Source of the DNA: Candidatus Accumulibacter affinis
GTDB lineage: Bacteria; Pseudomonadota; Gammaproteobacteria; Burkholderiales; Rhodocyclaceae
DNA: 64,000 nucleotides
Assembly: GCA_016713625.1 (NCBI GenBank)
Contig: JADJOT010000007.1
Location: 186,001 to 250,000, forward strand
Direction: 5' to 3'
Below the pieces are notes generated by a model that saw only the letters and a list, made by a program, of their open reading frames with translations, did no database searches and was not told the origin of the DNA. Both the position numbers and the translations under genes were made by a program. Each line of letters starts with the position of its first letter. The first letter of the stretch is position 1. Positions 43,377-52,250 of the stretch are shown piece by piece.

Positions 43377-44888
43377 TCACTTCTCCGGGTGCCCGACGCC
43401 ATAGCGGTTCATCCAGTTGGTGAAGGTCTGGTAGTTGCCAAATCCCAGCAGCTTGGCGGCCTGTGTCTTGTTGTTGCGGGTATGAGCAAGCGCGCGTTCA
43501 ATGTAATGGCGCGCCACCTGGGCCATCAGCGCCTCCAGCTCGACGCCGGAGTCGAGCGAGCGGTTCAGGATGTTCTGGTCACCGGGCAGGGCCCGCGGCG
43601 AGAGCAGGAGCGCATCGGTGATCGCCTCCAGGCTGATGGTTTCGTCGTCGGACCAGACGGCGGCGCGTTGCAGGGTGTTGAGCAACTCGCGAACATTGCC
43701 CGGCCAGGGGTGCTGAAGCAGAAGGTTTCTTGCGGCAGCAGGGAGTTTCTTGTGCCCGATGCCCAGTTCGGTAGTGGCAGCGTTGACCTGTCGCAGGAGC
43801 GCGTCGATCAACAATGAGAGGTCGCCGGTACGTTCGCGCAGTGGCGGCAGCTTGATGATCGCTACCGCCAGGCGATAGAAAAGGTCCTCGCGGAAGTTGC
43901 CTTCGGCGACCTCGCTGATCAGCGTGCGGTTGGTGGCGGCGACGACGCGGACATCGACCTTCCTGGCTTCGCTCGCACCAATCGGAGTGACTTCGCCTTC
44001 CTGCAGGGTGCGTAACAGCTTGACCTGGATCGTTTTCGGCAACTCGCCGATTTCGTCGAGAAACAGCGTGCCGCCGTCGGCGCGTTCGAAGTGGCCCTTG
44101 CGTTCGCTCACCGCTCCGGTGAAGGCGCCCCGGCGGTGACCGAAAAACTCCGACTCGACCAGTTCGGGCGGGATGGCGCCGCAATTGACCGCGATGAAGG
44201 ACCTGGCCGCGCGCGGGCTGGCCTGGTGGATGGCGCGCGCCATCAACTCCTTGCCGGTGCCACTCTCGCCTTCGATCAGGACCGGGATCGACCGCATGGC
44301 CACGCGCCTCGCCAGTGCGATGACTCGTTTCATCGCCGGACTGCGATGAATGATCGCCGCGAACTCGGCACCTTCGTCAGGCAAGCCTTGCGCGAGGGTG
44401 GCCAGGCGCTGGTCGGATTGCTGCAGCAGCTTGGGGATGAATTCGGCGGCGATGTCGAAGGGAACTTCCGCTTCCTGCACGCCGGCTTGTGGAGACGACT
44501 GGATCAGCCGCGCTGGATGAGTCGTCTTCGCCAGCAGTATCCAGACCGCAGCCATGGCGGGTGTGCCGGGGCTGAGGTGATACGTCAGGTGGGCCTTGTG
44601 GCGGGCGATGGTTTCGAGCGCCTCGACCGCGCGCTGATAGATCTCGCCGAAGTCGATCGGTGAGGACAGGGTGACCGGGCACAGCTGAATCCTGGCAGCG
44701 GTTCGCGAGCCCAGCCATCTGCTGTAGGGCTCGGACAGATCCGGCGGAAAATCACTGAGCAGGAGGACCTCGTCGTAATCGCCGGCCTGCACGCCTTGCG
44801 CCAGCGGCCCGACACCAGCTTCCGGCTCGCCCGCCGCCGCCCTGAGATCGGTTCGGCCTAGCCAGGAGACGAGGAAAGCCTGTGACAT
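43377..44888 (-). CDS. Sigma-54 enhancer-binding activator with a CARF-like sensor domain (RtcR-like)
   Basis: A 503-aa regulator. The N-terminal ~165 residues look like a Rossmann-type CARF domain: a short first strand (FLVSWLGRTDL), VLLLSDFPP, and YHLSPGTPAMAAVWILLAKT, where S-P-G-T-x-x-M is the nucleotide-binding loop pattern. The AAA+ domain has Walker A GESGTGKE near 205, the sigma-54-contacting GAFTGA loop near 253, Walker B TLFLDEIGE and the R-finger region FREDLFYRL. The C-terminal Fis-type helix-turn-helix is NNKTQAAKLLGFGNYQTFTNWM. RtcR has the same three-part layout and senses an RNA-derived ligand. The ATG at 44888 is chosen; a TTG at 44915 is possible. It is encoded just upstream of the promoter it probably activates. 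Confidence 0.85.
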   Translation of the reverse strand: MSQAFLVSWLGRTDLRAAAGEPEAGVGPLAQGVQAGDYDEVLLLSDFPPDLSEPYSRWLGSRTAARIQLCPVTLSSPIDFGEIYQRAVEALETIARHKAHLTYHLSPGTPAMAAVWILLAKTTHPARLIQSSPQAGVQEAEVPFDIAAEFIPKLLQQSDQRLATLAQGLPDEGAEFAAIIHRSPAMKRVIALARRVAMRSIPVLIEGESGTGKELMARAIHQASPRAARSFIAVNCGAIPPELVESEFFGHRRGAFTGAVSERKGHFERADGGTLFLDEIGELPKTIQVKLLRTLQEGEVTPIGASEARKVDVRVVAATNRTLISEVAEGNFREDLFYRLAVAIIKLPPLRERTGDLSLLIDALLRQVNAATTELGIGHKKLPAAARNLLLQHPWPGNVRELLNTLQRAAVWSDDETISLEAITDALLLSPRALPGDQNILNRSLDSGVELEALMAQVARHYIERALAHTRNNKTQAAKLLGFGNYQTFTNWMNRYGVGHPEK

Positions 44889-45036
44889 GCAAGTATTCTT
44901 GTACGAGGTAAGCAATGTTATTCCCTGGCGGCCAGAACTACAAATGGACGTCTGGCGGGGAACGGTTCCCGGCTTTGCGGCAGAAAAGCGGTCCAGGGTG
45001 CTGGTTACCGTGAAAGTCGCGCCAGCGACCCACGAA

Positions 45037-45066
45037 TCCCCCTCGCCCGCTCGCGGGGGAGGGGTC
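45037..45066. repeat. GC-rich imperfect hairpin
   Basis: CCCCCTCGCCCGC pairs with GCGGGGGAGGGGT at 11 of 13 positions across a two-base loop. It looks like one of the dispersed intergenic hairpin repeats common in betaproteobacteria. No other copy was found in this window. Confidence 0.45.
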
Positions 45067-45185
45067 GGGGGGCGAGATGGGGAATTCGCTCCGGTCCAGG
45101 ATCCGGGCGCGGCGGGCCGCGCTCAGTTCCTGTTCGCCGGGCAGTCGGCGTCGCTCGCCGCCTGCGAGTGGTGGGCATAGGTTGG

Positions 45186-45415
45186 TCAGTCGGGGGAATA
45201 CTCGTCGGCTTGATGACCCCAGGTGGTCCAGCCGTCGCGCGAGCCGCGCGCGAACAGTTCGAGGAAGGGGCCGGGCGAGCACGCTTCGATCAGCGCGTAG
45301 GCTTCGTCGGCGCGAAGGCTCGCGTTTGCGGCTCTTGAGGATGTTGTCCTGGCGACGGCCGCCTGCACTGGCGATGGCCAGCGGCAGCGATTCACCTCGC
45401 GATGGCCAACACTCG
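45186..45415 (-). pseudogene. C-terminal remnant of an MT-A70 family adenine methyltransferase
   Basis: The last 35 codons read ADEAYALIEACSPGPFLELFARG, DGWTTWGHQADEY and a stop at 45186, a clear MT-A70 (N6-adenine methyltransferase) C-terminus. Upstream in the adjacent frame is GRRQDNILKSRKREPSRR, the conserved segment that should directly precede it, so a frameshift separates the two. The rest of the gene, including the catalytic DPPW-type motif, is missing. It is a decayed leftover, possibly of a phage or restriction-type locus. Confidence 0.65.
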
Positions 45416-45638
45416 CTTCGTGACGTAAGTCCTGGGAAGGATCGTGATGCGATGTTTTAATTAACAAGCGTCCTGATTCATGGGAAAGCCACGGGCACTG
45501 GACAAAGTGCGATGGCGATTCCCTTATCAGGGGCTGCCGGGGCCGTAGGCAAGATTGACGCCGCTTGATGGGGGTTCCTTTACTCGTACAGGAATCGTAA
45601 TTTTCTCTGTCCTTCCTTCTCGTTCCATAAGAAAAGCC

Positions 45639-46091
45639 ATGTCGACTGCACAATATTTCCGCCTTAACCAACCCTTCGTCGTCAGCGAATTGATTGACAG
45701 CGAGGTGGTGATCATGAATCTCAAGTCCGGCAACTACTACAGTGCCCGGAAAACCGGCGCACTGGTCTGGGCATGGCTGGAAAGCGGCCTGCCGGTGGCG
45801 GCGATGACCTCCCGCCTGGCGGCAATCTATGCCGGGGACGAAGCAGCTTACGCCAGCGACCTCACTGCCTTCCTTGACCGCCTGCTCGACGAAGGGTTGA
45901 TCCAGCCATTGGCAGTCGCTGCAGTGGCCAGCGCTGATCCGGGCGACAGCCTGCCGCCACCCAGCGCTTATCAGCCACCGCTGCTCGAGGTCTACGCGGA
46001 CATGCAGGATTTGTTGCTGCTCGACCCGATCCATGACACGGACGACGTCGGCTGGCCGGTGGCCAAAGCCAACCCTGTCCCGGCCATCTGA
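45639..46091 (+). CDS. PqqD-like protein (peptide-recognition domain)
   Basis: A 150-aa protein whose first ~95 residues are a PqqD winged-helix domain: VVSELIDSEVVIMNLKSGNYYSARKTGALVWAWLESG. This fold binds leader peptides in RiPP pathways; PqqD-like proteins also occur beside HPr-kinase-like genes in exopolysaccharide clusters. The C-terminal ~50 residues (SADPGDSLPPPSAYQPPLLEVYADMQDLLLLDPIHDTDDVGWP) are acidic and proline-rich. That tail itself resembles short sequences seen in PqqD-associated precursor proteins. The start at 45639 is chosen because it opens the domain. It is the first gene of an eight-gene operon. Confidence 0.8.
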   Translation: MSTAQYFRLNQPFVVSELIDSEVVIMNLKSGNYYSARKTGALVWAWLESGLPVAAMTSRLAAIYAGDEAAYASDLTAFLDRLLDEGLIQPLAVAAVASADPGDSLPPPSAYQPPLLEVYADMQDLLLLDPIHDTDDVGWPVAKANPVPAI

Positions 46092-46101
46092 GTTCGACGC
46101 A

Positions 46102-46830
46102 ATGACCGATTCTTTTTCATTGCTGCCGGCAGCGCGGGAGAACACAGCGGCGCTGAGTGTCATCGTCATCGTCCGCAATGGTGCCCGATTCATCGCCGAG
46201 GCGCTGACAAGCATCTTCCTGTCGCGCTTGCAGCCTGCCGAAATCATCGTCGTCGATGGCGATTCGAGCGACGACACCGTTGCCATTGCCGAAACCTTTC
46301 CGCGCGTGCGCGTCTGGCGTCAAACGACGCAGGGCATCGCCAATGCGTATAACGAAGGCATAGAGCAGGCTAGCGGCGGCTATCTGGCGTTCATTTCCCA
46401 CGACGACCGCTGGATGCCCGGCAAGCTGGATCGGCAGATCGCGTATCTGGAAAGCCATCCCGAGACCGATGCCGTCCTCTGCCAGGTCGAGCATTTCCTC
46501 GAAGACGGCCTCGAATGTCCGCCGGGCTTCCGCCCGGAACTGCTGGGCGTGGCGCGTCCCGGCTGGATCATGGAGGCGCTGCTGGCCAGGCGGGAAGTCT
46601 TCGAGCGGGTCGGCCGCTTCGATCCGGCCTTTGCCGTCAGCGAAGACAGCGACTGGTTTGCTCGCGCCGTCGATGGCGGCGTGAAACTGACGGTGTTGCC
46701 CGAAATGTTGGTGTGCAAACGGGTTTATGGCGGCAATGCCACTTTGACCGGCGCACGGACCAACCCGCTGCTGCTGAAAGCGCTGCGTAGCTCGATCCAG
46801 CGCAAGCGGCAGGAGGCCAGTCATGCATGA
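46102..46830 (+). CDS. Family 2 glycosyltransferase
   Basis: A 242-aa GT2 enzyme, about the size of one catalytic domain with no membrane segment. ALSVIVIVRNGARFIAEALTSI opens the fold, IIVVDGDSSDDT holds the nucleotide-binding Asp, and LAFISHDDRWMPGKL contains the D-D-x metal motif. VSEDSDWFAR is the catalytic-base region (ED). It transfers a sugar from a nucleotide donor to an unknown acceptor. It begins ten bases after the PqqD gene and overlaps the next gene by eight bases. Confidence 0.85.
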   Translation: MTDSFSLLPAARENTAALSVIVIVRNGARFIAEALTSIFLSRLQPAEIIVVDGDSSDDTVAIAETFPRVRVWRQTTQGIANAYNEGIEQASGGYLAFISHDDRWMPGKLDRQIAYLESHPETDAVLCQVEHFLEDGLECPPGFRPELLGVARPGWIMEALLARREVFERVGRFDPAFAVSEDSDWFARAVDGGVKLTVLPEMLVCKRVYGGNATLTGARTNPLLLKALRSSIQRKRQEASHA

Positions 46831-47542
46831 GCGCTTCCCGCGGGTAAGTGTGATCGTTCCCTGTTACAACGCCGCGGCCTATTTGCCGGCAGCCCTGGCC
46901 AGCTTGCTGGCGCAACGGCCGGCGGTGTGGGAAGTGATCGTCATCGACGATGGCTCCAGCGATGACAGTGCGGCCATCGCCGCCGGCGTCGGCGCACCGG
47001 TACGTTGCCATCGCCAGGATAACCAGGGCATTGCCGCCGCGCGTAACCACGGCCTGCGACTGGCCGGCGGCGACTGGATTGCCTTTCTCGACGCCGACGA
47101 TCTATGGCCCGCCGACAGTCTCGGCCTGCGCCTGCGCGAACTCGCCGCCAGGCCCGACCTCGATGGCGTGTATGGCCTGGTGGAAGCCTTTGCCAGCCCG
47201 GAACTGTCGGTGGCAGATCTGCTGACCTTGCAGGTGCCACCGATCAGCCAGGCCGGGCGCCTGGCTGGCGCCCTGCTGTTGCGGCGGCAGGTGTTTGCGC
47301 GGGTCGGCGACTTCGACACCGGATTCGCTGTCGGCGAGACCATGGACTGGATTGCCCGCGCCGAGGAACAAGGGGTGGCCCTGGGACAGGTCGACGGCGT
47401 GGTCTTGCGCCGCCGCATCCACAGCGCCAACACGGTGCGGAAGACCGAACGCCTGCACGCGGATTACCTGCGCCTGTTGCGAGCCTCGCTACTGCGCCGC
47501 CGGAGCACGCCAACAGACCTCGCCGGCGAAGCGCAACGATGA
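46823..47542 (+). CDS. Family 2 glycosyltransferase
   Basis: A 239-aa GT2 enzyme resembling its upstream neighbour in layout. VSVIVPCYNAAAYLPAAL, VIVIDDGSSDDS and IAFLDADDLWPAD (metal-binding DAD) are canonical. VGETMDWIARA replaces the usual ED catalytic-base motif with ET-MD, so the base may be shifted. Overlaps the previous gene by eight bases and the next by four (ATGA). Confidence 0.85.
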   Translation: MHERFPRVSVIVPCYNAAAYLPAALASLLAQRPAVWEVIVIDDGSSDDSAAIAAGVGAPVRCHRQDNQGIAAARNHGLRLAGGDWIAFLDADDLWPADSLGLRLRELAARPDLDGVYGLVEAFASPELSVADLLTLQVPPISQAGRLAGALLLRRQVFARVGDFDTGFAVGETMDWIARAEEQGVALGQVDGVVLRRRIHSANTVRKTERLHADYLRLLRASLLRRRSTPTDLAGEAQR

Positions 47543-48681
47543 AAGAGCATGCCTACCATCCCGGCAAGCTGTGGCCGTCCCTGGCCCAGGAGCAACTGCT
47601 CAAGGCCGCTTTGTGCGATGGCGAAGAAGCCCTGCAAGCGTTTCGCACCTGGCGCCAAGGGGTCGATCTGGAAGGGGAGTTGGGCTACCCGGTGTTGCGC
47701 CTGTTGCCGCTGGCCTACCACAATCTGCAGCGCCTCGGCTTGCGGGATCCTTTGATCGGCCGACTGAAGGGTGTCTACCGGCGCTTCTGGTGCGAAAACC
47801 AGGCGCTGTTCTTCGCCATGCACCCGGTCATGCAGCACCTCCGCGAAGCCGGCGTCGATCTGCTGATGCTCAAGGGGGCACCTTTGGTCTTGAGCTATTA
47901 CCGCAACCACGCCTTGCGCCCGATGTCCGATTTTGACTTTGCCGTGCGCATGGAGCATCTGCCGCGCGCGGTGGAGTTGCTGAAGGAATCGGGGTGGACG
48001 CTGCGCAAGGAGCTATCGGCGGACGGCCTGCAGTTTTTTCACGCCGCGCTGTGCATGCACGGTAGCCTGCAAGTGGATGTGCACTATCATTTCCTGCGCG
48101 AATGCGTGACGCCGACCGCTGACCAATGGTTCTGGTCCGATGTGGAGGCGGTGGATTTCCAGGGCCTGCAAGCCTGGCAACTGGGCCCCACCGCGCTACT
48201 GTTCCATACCGTCATGCACGGGGTACGCTGGAACGAAGAACCTCCGATCCGCTGGATTCCGGATGCCCTGATGGTTTTGCGCCAACGTGGCGGCGAGGTG
48301 GACTGGGACCGTCTGCTCGCCTTTGCCGACTCGCAAAGGCTGACTTACCGGCTGGCGCTGGGCCTCACTTACCTGGCCGAAAATTTCGCGGTCGAGCTGC
48401 CCGAATCGGTTCATACCCACTTGCAGCAATACCGGCCAGGCGTTCTCGAGCGCATTGCCAATCGCGCCGTGCTCGGCGACGTGCGCCGCTGCTATGCGCA
48501 TCCCCTGACGAAGCAGGGGGTGCTGTTTGCCGAGTACTGCGGCCTGGTCGACAGCGCCAATCCCTTCCGTCTGCTTTGGGGTTTTTCCCATTACCTGCGC
48601 TACTGCTGGGAGTTACGCGGCCGCCTGGAGATCTTCCCGACGATCTTCAACGGCCTCAGGCAGCGTTTGGGGTGGCGTTGA
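47539..48681 (+). CDS. Nucleotidyltransferase family protein (NTP_transf_5 type)
   Basis: A 380-aa protein. LREAGVDLLMLKGAPLVLSYYRNHALRPMSDFDFAVRMEHLPRAV is the NTP_transf_5 core: KG and the D-F-D metal-binding pair. HGSLQVDVHYHF supplies the third acidic residue. Such proteins recur in lasso-peptide and PqqD/HPr-kinase clusters, where one modifies peptides or sugars with a nucleotidyl or related group; the exact reaction here is unknown. It is translationally coupled on both sides (ATGA before, TGATG after). Confidence 0.8.
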   Translation: MKEHAYHPGKLWPSLAQEQLLKAALCDGEEALQAFRTWRQGVDLEGELGYPVLRLLPLAYHNLQRLGLRDPLIGRLKGVYRRFWCENQALFFAMHPVMQHLREAGVDLLMLKGAPLVLSYYRNHALRPMSDFDFAVRMEHLPRAVELLKESGWTLRKELSADGLQFFHAALCMHGSLQVDVHYHFLRECVTPTADQWFWSDVEAVDFQGLQAWQLGPTALLFHTVMHGVRWNEEPPIRWIPDALMVLRQRGGEVDWDRLLAFADSQRLTYRLALGLTYLAENFAVELPESVHTHLQQYRPGVLERIANRAVLGDVRRCYAHPLTKQGVLFAEYCGLVDSANPFRLLWGFSHYLRYCWELRGRLEIFPTIFNGLRQRLGWR

Positions 48682-50411
48682 TGAAGTCCTGGTCGGCGCG
48701 CGCGCTGGGCTCGAACTTCTTCGACCGACGGGCCGTCGGGCTGTTCTTGCACTACTACCAGCCCCGCTGGCCGCGTCTGTTGGGGTATTCCCTGGCCGCC
48801 GCTCTGCAATCGCTGTTCATCCTGCCGATCCTGTTCCTGATTCGCATGGTCTTCGACCAGGCCATACCGCAAGGCAAGATCGACTGGTTGCTCCTGCTCG
48901 GTGGCGGCATCGTATTGATTCGCTTGCTGCATAGTGCGACGGGTTGGTGGCTGCGCGGGATCGTGGTGGGTATGGTCAAGGGGACCGTGCAGGTGTTGCG
49001 GCAAGACTTGCTGGATCGCCTCTACACCCTCTCGCGCGAACATTTCAACCACGCCGACATGGACCGGATGCATACCCGCATCGTATTGGACAGCGAGCGT
49101 TTCGACAATCTGAGCAACCTCTTGTTGTCCAGCATGTTGCCGGCCTTGTTGGCCAGCCTGGCCTTGTTGGCGGTGGTGCTGGCCTTGAACTGGCAACTGG
49201 TGGCGATGACCGCGGCGATCATTCCGGTCTTGGCCTGGACTTCGCGCCGTTCGGGCAAACGCATCAAGTCCGACGTGCATGAATGCCAGCAGGCGATGGA
49301 ACAATTCAGCAAAGGCGCCAGATTCACCTTGCGGCAAATGGATCTGATCCGGCTGCAAGCCTGCGAGATGCGGGAAACAGCCATCCAGCGCGAGTACATT
49401 GCGCAATTGACCGCCAGCAGCCGACGCATGGCGATGAGTTTCGCCATCCACGGGCTGGTGCAGCGCAACCTGACCGGGCTCGCCGGCATCGTCATTCTGG
49501 TGGCGGGCGGTACCGCCGTCGCGCAGGGCAGCATGAGTCTGGGCGACCTGATGTCGTTTTACGTGGCGGCCGGGCTATTGAACGGGCAACTGGATTCGTT
49601 GGCGGGAGGCATTCCCGAGTTGATCAGCGGCCAGGAGGCATTGCTGAAGTTGCATGGATTGTTGAACGACGGCGAGGAGCAGCCTTATCGGGGTCAGCGG
49701 CGCATCGCCTTTGATGGTGGCGTGCGCTTGCGTGGGGTCAGCTTTGCCTATGCTGGCCAGCTTGTCTTGCGCTCGCTCGATCTCGACATTCCGGCGGGCG
49801 GGCGAGTGGCGATCGTCGGGCCGAACGGCGCCGGCAAGACGACGCTGCTGAGCCTGCTGGTGGGTTTTTGCCGACCACAAACGGGCACGCTGTTCGCCAG
49901 TGGCGTGGCTTACGACGAACTGGAGATGACGGCGCTGCGCAAGGACATCGGCGTGGTCATGCAACAGCAGAGCTTTTTCGCCGGCACGGTTCTCGACAAT
50001 CTCCGCTTCGGCCACCCCGACGCCAGCCTGGCGGCGGTGCGCAACGCTGCCCGCCTGGCTCTGGCCGATAATTTTGTCAGTGCCCTGGCGCAAGGCTACG
50101 CTACCGAGATTGGCGAAGGTGGGGCGCTTCTGTCCGGGGGCGAGCGACAAAGGTTGGCGATCACCCGCGCCTTGCTGGGCGAACCGAAGTTGCTGATCCT
50201 CGATGAGCCGACCAACCACCTCGACGCCGACGCCATCGCTCGCTTGATGGCGGGCCTGCTGCAGGCGCCAAGTCGCCCGGCGATCCTGATCATCAGCCAC
50301 GACCCCGGCGTGGTGGAGCTTGCCGACCGGGTTTACCGTCTCGAGGAGGGCCGTCTGCAACTGGCCTCTCCCGGTCCCATCAATTCAACTACGCGATTGA
50401 TCTATGGATAA
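48681..50411 (+). CDS. ABC exporter, fused membrane and ATPase domains
   Basis: A 576-aa half-transporter. Six membrane segments (residues about 25-330) are followed by an ATPase domain with Walker A GPNGAGKTTLL near 379, signature LLSGGERQRLAI, Walker B LLILDEPTNHLD and an H-loop in LIISHDPGV. No N-terminal peptidase domain is present, so any leader would be removed elsewhere. It probably exports the product of the cluster. Overlaps the neighbours at both ends. Confidence 0.9.
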   Translation: MKSWSARALGSNFFDRRAVGLFLHYYQPRWPRLLGYSLAAALQSLFILPILFLIRMVFDQAIPQGKIDWLLLLGGGIVLIRLLHSATGWWLRGIVVGMVKGTVQVLRQDLLDRLYTLSREHFNHADMDRMHTRIVLDSERFDNLSNLLLSSMLPALLASLALLAVVLALNWQLVAMTAAIIPVLAWTSRRSGKRIKSDVHECQQAMEQFSKGARFTLRQMDLIRLQACEMRETAIQREYIAQLTASSRRMAMSFAIHGLVQRNLTGLAGIVILVAGGTAVAQGSMSLGDLMSFYVAAGLLNGQLDSLAGGIPELISGQEALLKLHGLLNDGEEQPYRGQRRIAFDGGVRLRGVSFAYAGQLVLRSLDLDIPAGGRVAIVGPNGAGKTTLLSLLVGFCRPQTGTLFASGVAYDELEMTALRKDIGVVMQQQSFFAGTVLDNLRFGHPDASLAAVRNAARLALADNFVSALAQGYATEIGEGGALLSGGERQRLAITRALLGEPKLLILDEPTNHLDADAIARLMAGLLQAPSRPAILIISHDPGVVELADRVYRLEEGRLQLASPGPINSTTRLIYG

Positions 50412-52230
50412 CAATCATCCTTGCGACACACCGAGCATGCCCGAGCACCAGCAAGTGGCATTTTTCGACAGCGTCCTGGACTGCGCACTGGCCGCCGAGG
50501 CCGCGGCCGGCGCACTGGAATGCCACTGGGAACTGGCGGGAAGCCTGATCCGCGTGGTCTATGCCGGGGAAACGCTGCGTCGGCATTTCAGCGCCGCCCT
50601 GGCGCATCTGGAGGTCACGCCGAATCGCCCGGCCGATGTGACCTTCCATCTCTGGGACAGCGCCTCGACCGGCATCGTCATGCCGCCACCACCGATCCCG
50701 CAGGATCGCCTCACCGATCGGGGCGATATCTGGGGAATGAACAGCCCGCGCATCCGCGCCGCCTTTCACTGGATCGAATGTTCGGTCAATCTGCTCGACC
50801 TGGCGCGCGGCGAGGCGGTCTATTGGGTGCGCAACGAGGAAACCCTGCCCTATTGGTGCGAGGCATCGCCGTTGCGGACGCTGTTCCACTGGTGGATGGA
50901 GCATAAGGGATGCCAGTTGCTGCACGCTGCCGCGATTGGCGACCAGGACGGCGCCATTCTGGTCACCGGCAAGGGCGGTGTCGGCAAATCCACCACGGCC
51001 TTGGCGTGTCTGGCGGAGGGCATGACCTATCTGGCCGACGACTACCTGGTCGTCGGGCTGGAACCGGAGCCGCGCGTGTACAGCCTGTATGCCACGGCCA
51101 AGCTGGAACCCGAACAGCTGGCCCGATTTCCGGTGTTCACTCCGCTGCTGACCAACCACGACCAGCTCGCCGAAGAAAAGGCGGTATTGCAGTTATGGCC
51201 GGCTCGCCGCGCACAACTGGCGCATTCCCTGCCCCTCAAGGCGGTGCTTGCCCCCCGCTTTGCCGATGCCGAAGCGACGCAGGTGGGACCGCTCAGTCGC
51301 GCCAGGCTGCGCAACGCGGCTGCTTTCACCACGCTGTCGCAACTACCTTACGCAGGCAAGGCCACCTACCAGTTCATCGATCGCCTGCTCGATCGGGTTC
51401 CCGGTCTGGAGATCGCCCTGGGCAGAAATCTGGGCGGAGTCCCGGCGGCGATTAGCGAACTGCTGCGGCAGGACGCTGCGGCGATTGCGTGCCTGGCCAA
51501 CGCAGAGGAAAGCCGGGACGATTCGCGTTGGCCACTGGTCAGCGTTGTCATTCCGGTCTACAACGGGGCAGCCTTCCTTGGCGAGGCCATCGCCAATGTC
51601 CTCGCGCAACACTATCCGGCGCTGGAAATCATCGTCGTAGATGATGGGTCCACCGACCACATTGCCGAGGCGGTCCGGCAATTACCAGTGGACGTGCGTT
51701 ATTTCCGTCAGGACAACGCCGGTGCCGCAGCAGCCCGCAACCGCGGCATCAAGGATACCTCCGGCGAATTCATCGCCTTCCTGGACGTGGACGATCTGTG
51801 GCCCGAAGGCAATCTGCGCATGCTCGTGGCGGCCTTGCTCGAGACGCCGGATTGGGATGTCGTGCATGGTCGTGCGCAACTGCTGGCAAAAAGCCCGCAT
51901 GGCGACACCTATGATTATGTGGGCAACCCGAAGGAGTCCTTCCCCTTTTATATCGGCGCAGGCCTGTATCGCCGCCGTGCCTTCGAACGAGTCGGCTTGT
52001 TTGACGCCGACTTGCAGTTTGCCGAGGATGCCGACTGGTTCCACCGGGCGGCCGATCTCAAGCTGGCCATCGCCCGCCCCGAGGCCGTCACGCTGTTGGT
52101 CCGCCGCCACGGCGCCAATATGACGACGGGCAAAACCCTGGTCGAACTCAACGCCTTGCGCGTATTCAAGAAAGCCCTGGACCGACGCAGACTGGCGACA
52201 GACGACGGCTCTCCTACTCAACCCGCTTAA
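50404..52230 (+). CDS. Fusion of an HPr-kinase-like P-loop protein and a family 2 glycosyltransferase
   Basis: A 608-aa two-part protein. Residues 1 to about 370 match HPr-kinase-related proteins of peptide and polysaccharide clusters: KGCQLLHAAAIGDQDGAILVTGKGGVGKSTTALACL with the P-loop near 189, and MTYLADDYLVVGLEP with the acidic pair expected next. From about 376 a GT2 domain begins: VSVVIPVYNGAAFLGEAI, IIVVDDGSTDHI, IAFLDVDDLWPEG and FAEDADWFHRA. The two activities are usually on separate chains; the fusion implies that the phosphoryl/ATP-dependent step and sugar transfer act on the same substrate. It overlaps the ABC gene by eight bases. Confidence 0.85.
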   Translation: MDNNHPCDTPSMPEHQQVAFFDSVLDCALAAEAAAGALECHWELAGSLIRVVYAGETLRRHFSAALAHLEVTPNRPADVTFHLWDSASTGIVMPPPPIPQDRLTDRGDIWGMNSPRIRAAFHWIECSVNLLDLARGEAVYWVRNEETLPYWCEASPLRTLFHWWMEHKGCQLLHAAAIGDQDGAILVTGKGGVGKSTTALACLAEGMTYLADDYLVVGLEPEPRVYSLYATAKLEPEQLARFPVFTPLLTNHDQLAEEKAVLQLWPARRAQLAHSLPLKAVLAPRFADAEATQVGPLSRARLRNAAAFTTLSQLPYAGKATYQFIDRLLDRVPGLEIALGRNLGGVPAAISELLRQDAAAIACLANAEESRDDSRWPLVSVVIPVYNGAAFLGEAIANVLAQHYPALEIIVVDDGSTDHIAEAVRQLPVDVRYFRQDNAGAAAARNRGIKDTSGEFIAFLDVDDLWPEGNLRMLVAALLETPDWDVVHGRAQLLAKSPHGDTYDYVGNPKESFPFYIGAGLYRRRAFERVGLFDADLQFAEDADWFHRAADLKLAIARPEAVTLLVRRHGANMTTGKTLVELNALRVFKKALDRRRLATDDGSPTQPA

Positions 52231-52250
52231 ACCAGAGGCCAGACAAACCC

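Larger units (their letters stand above)
44889..45638. other. 750-bp gap with a hairpin and a methyltransferase remnant
   Basis: No intact gene is visible. It contains an upstream region for the activator gene, a GC-rich hairpin at 45037-45066 and a broken MT-A70 methyltransferase end at 45186-45415, which are listed separately. A 22-codon open frame at 45480-45548 is the only short frame just ahead of the PqqD gene. Confidence 0.5.
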
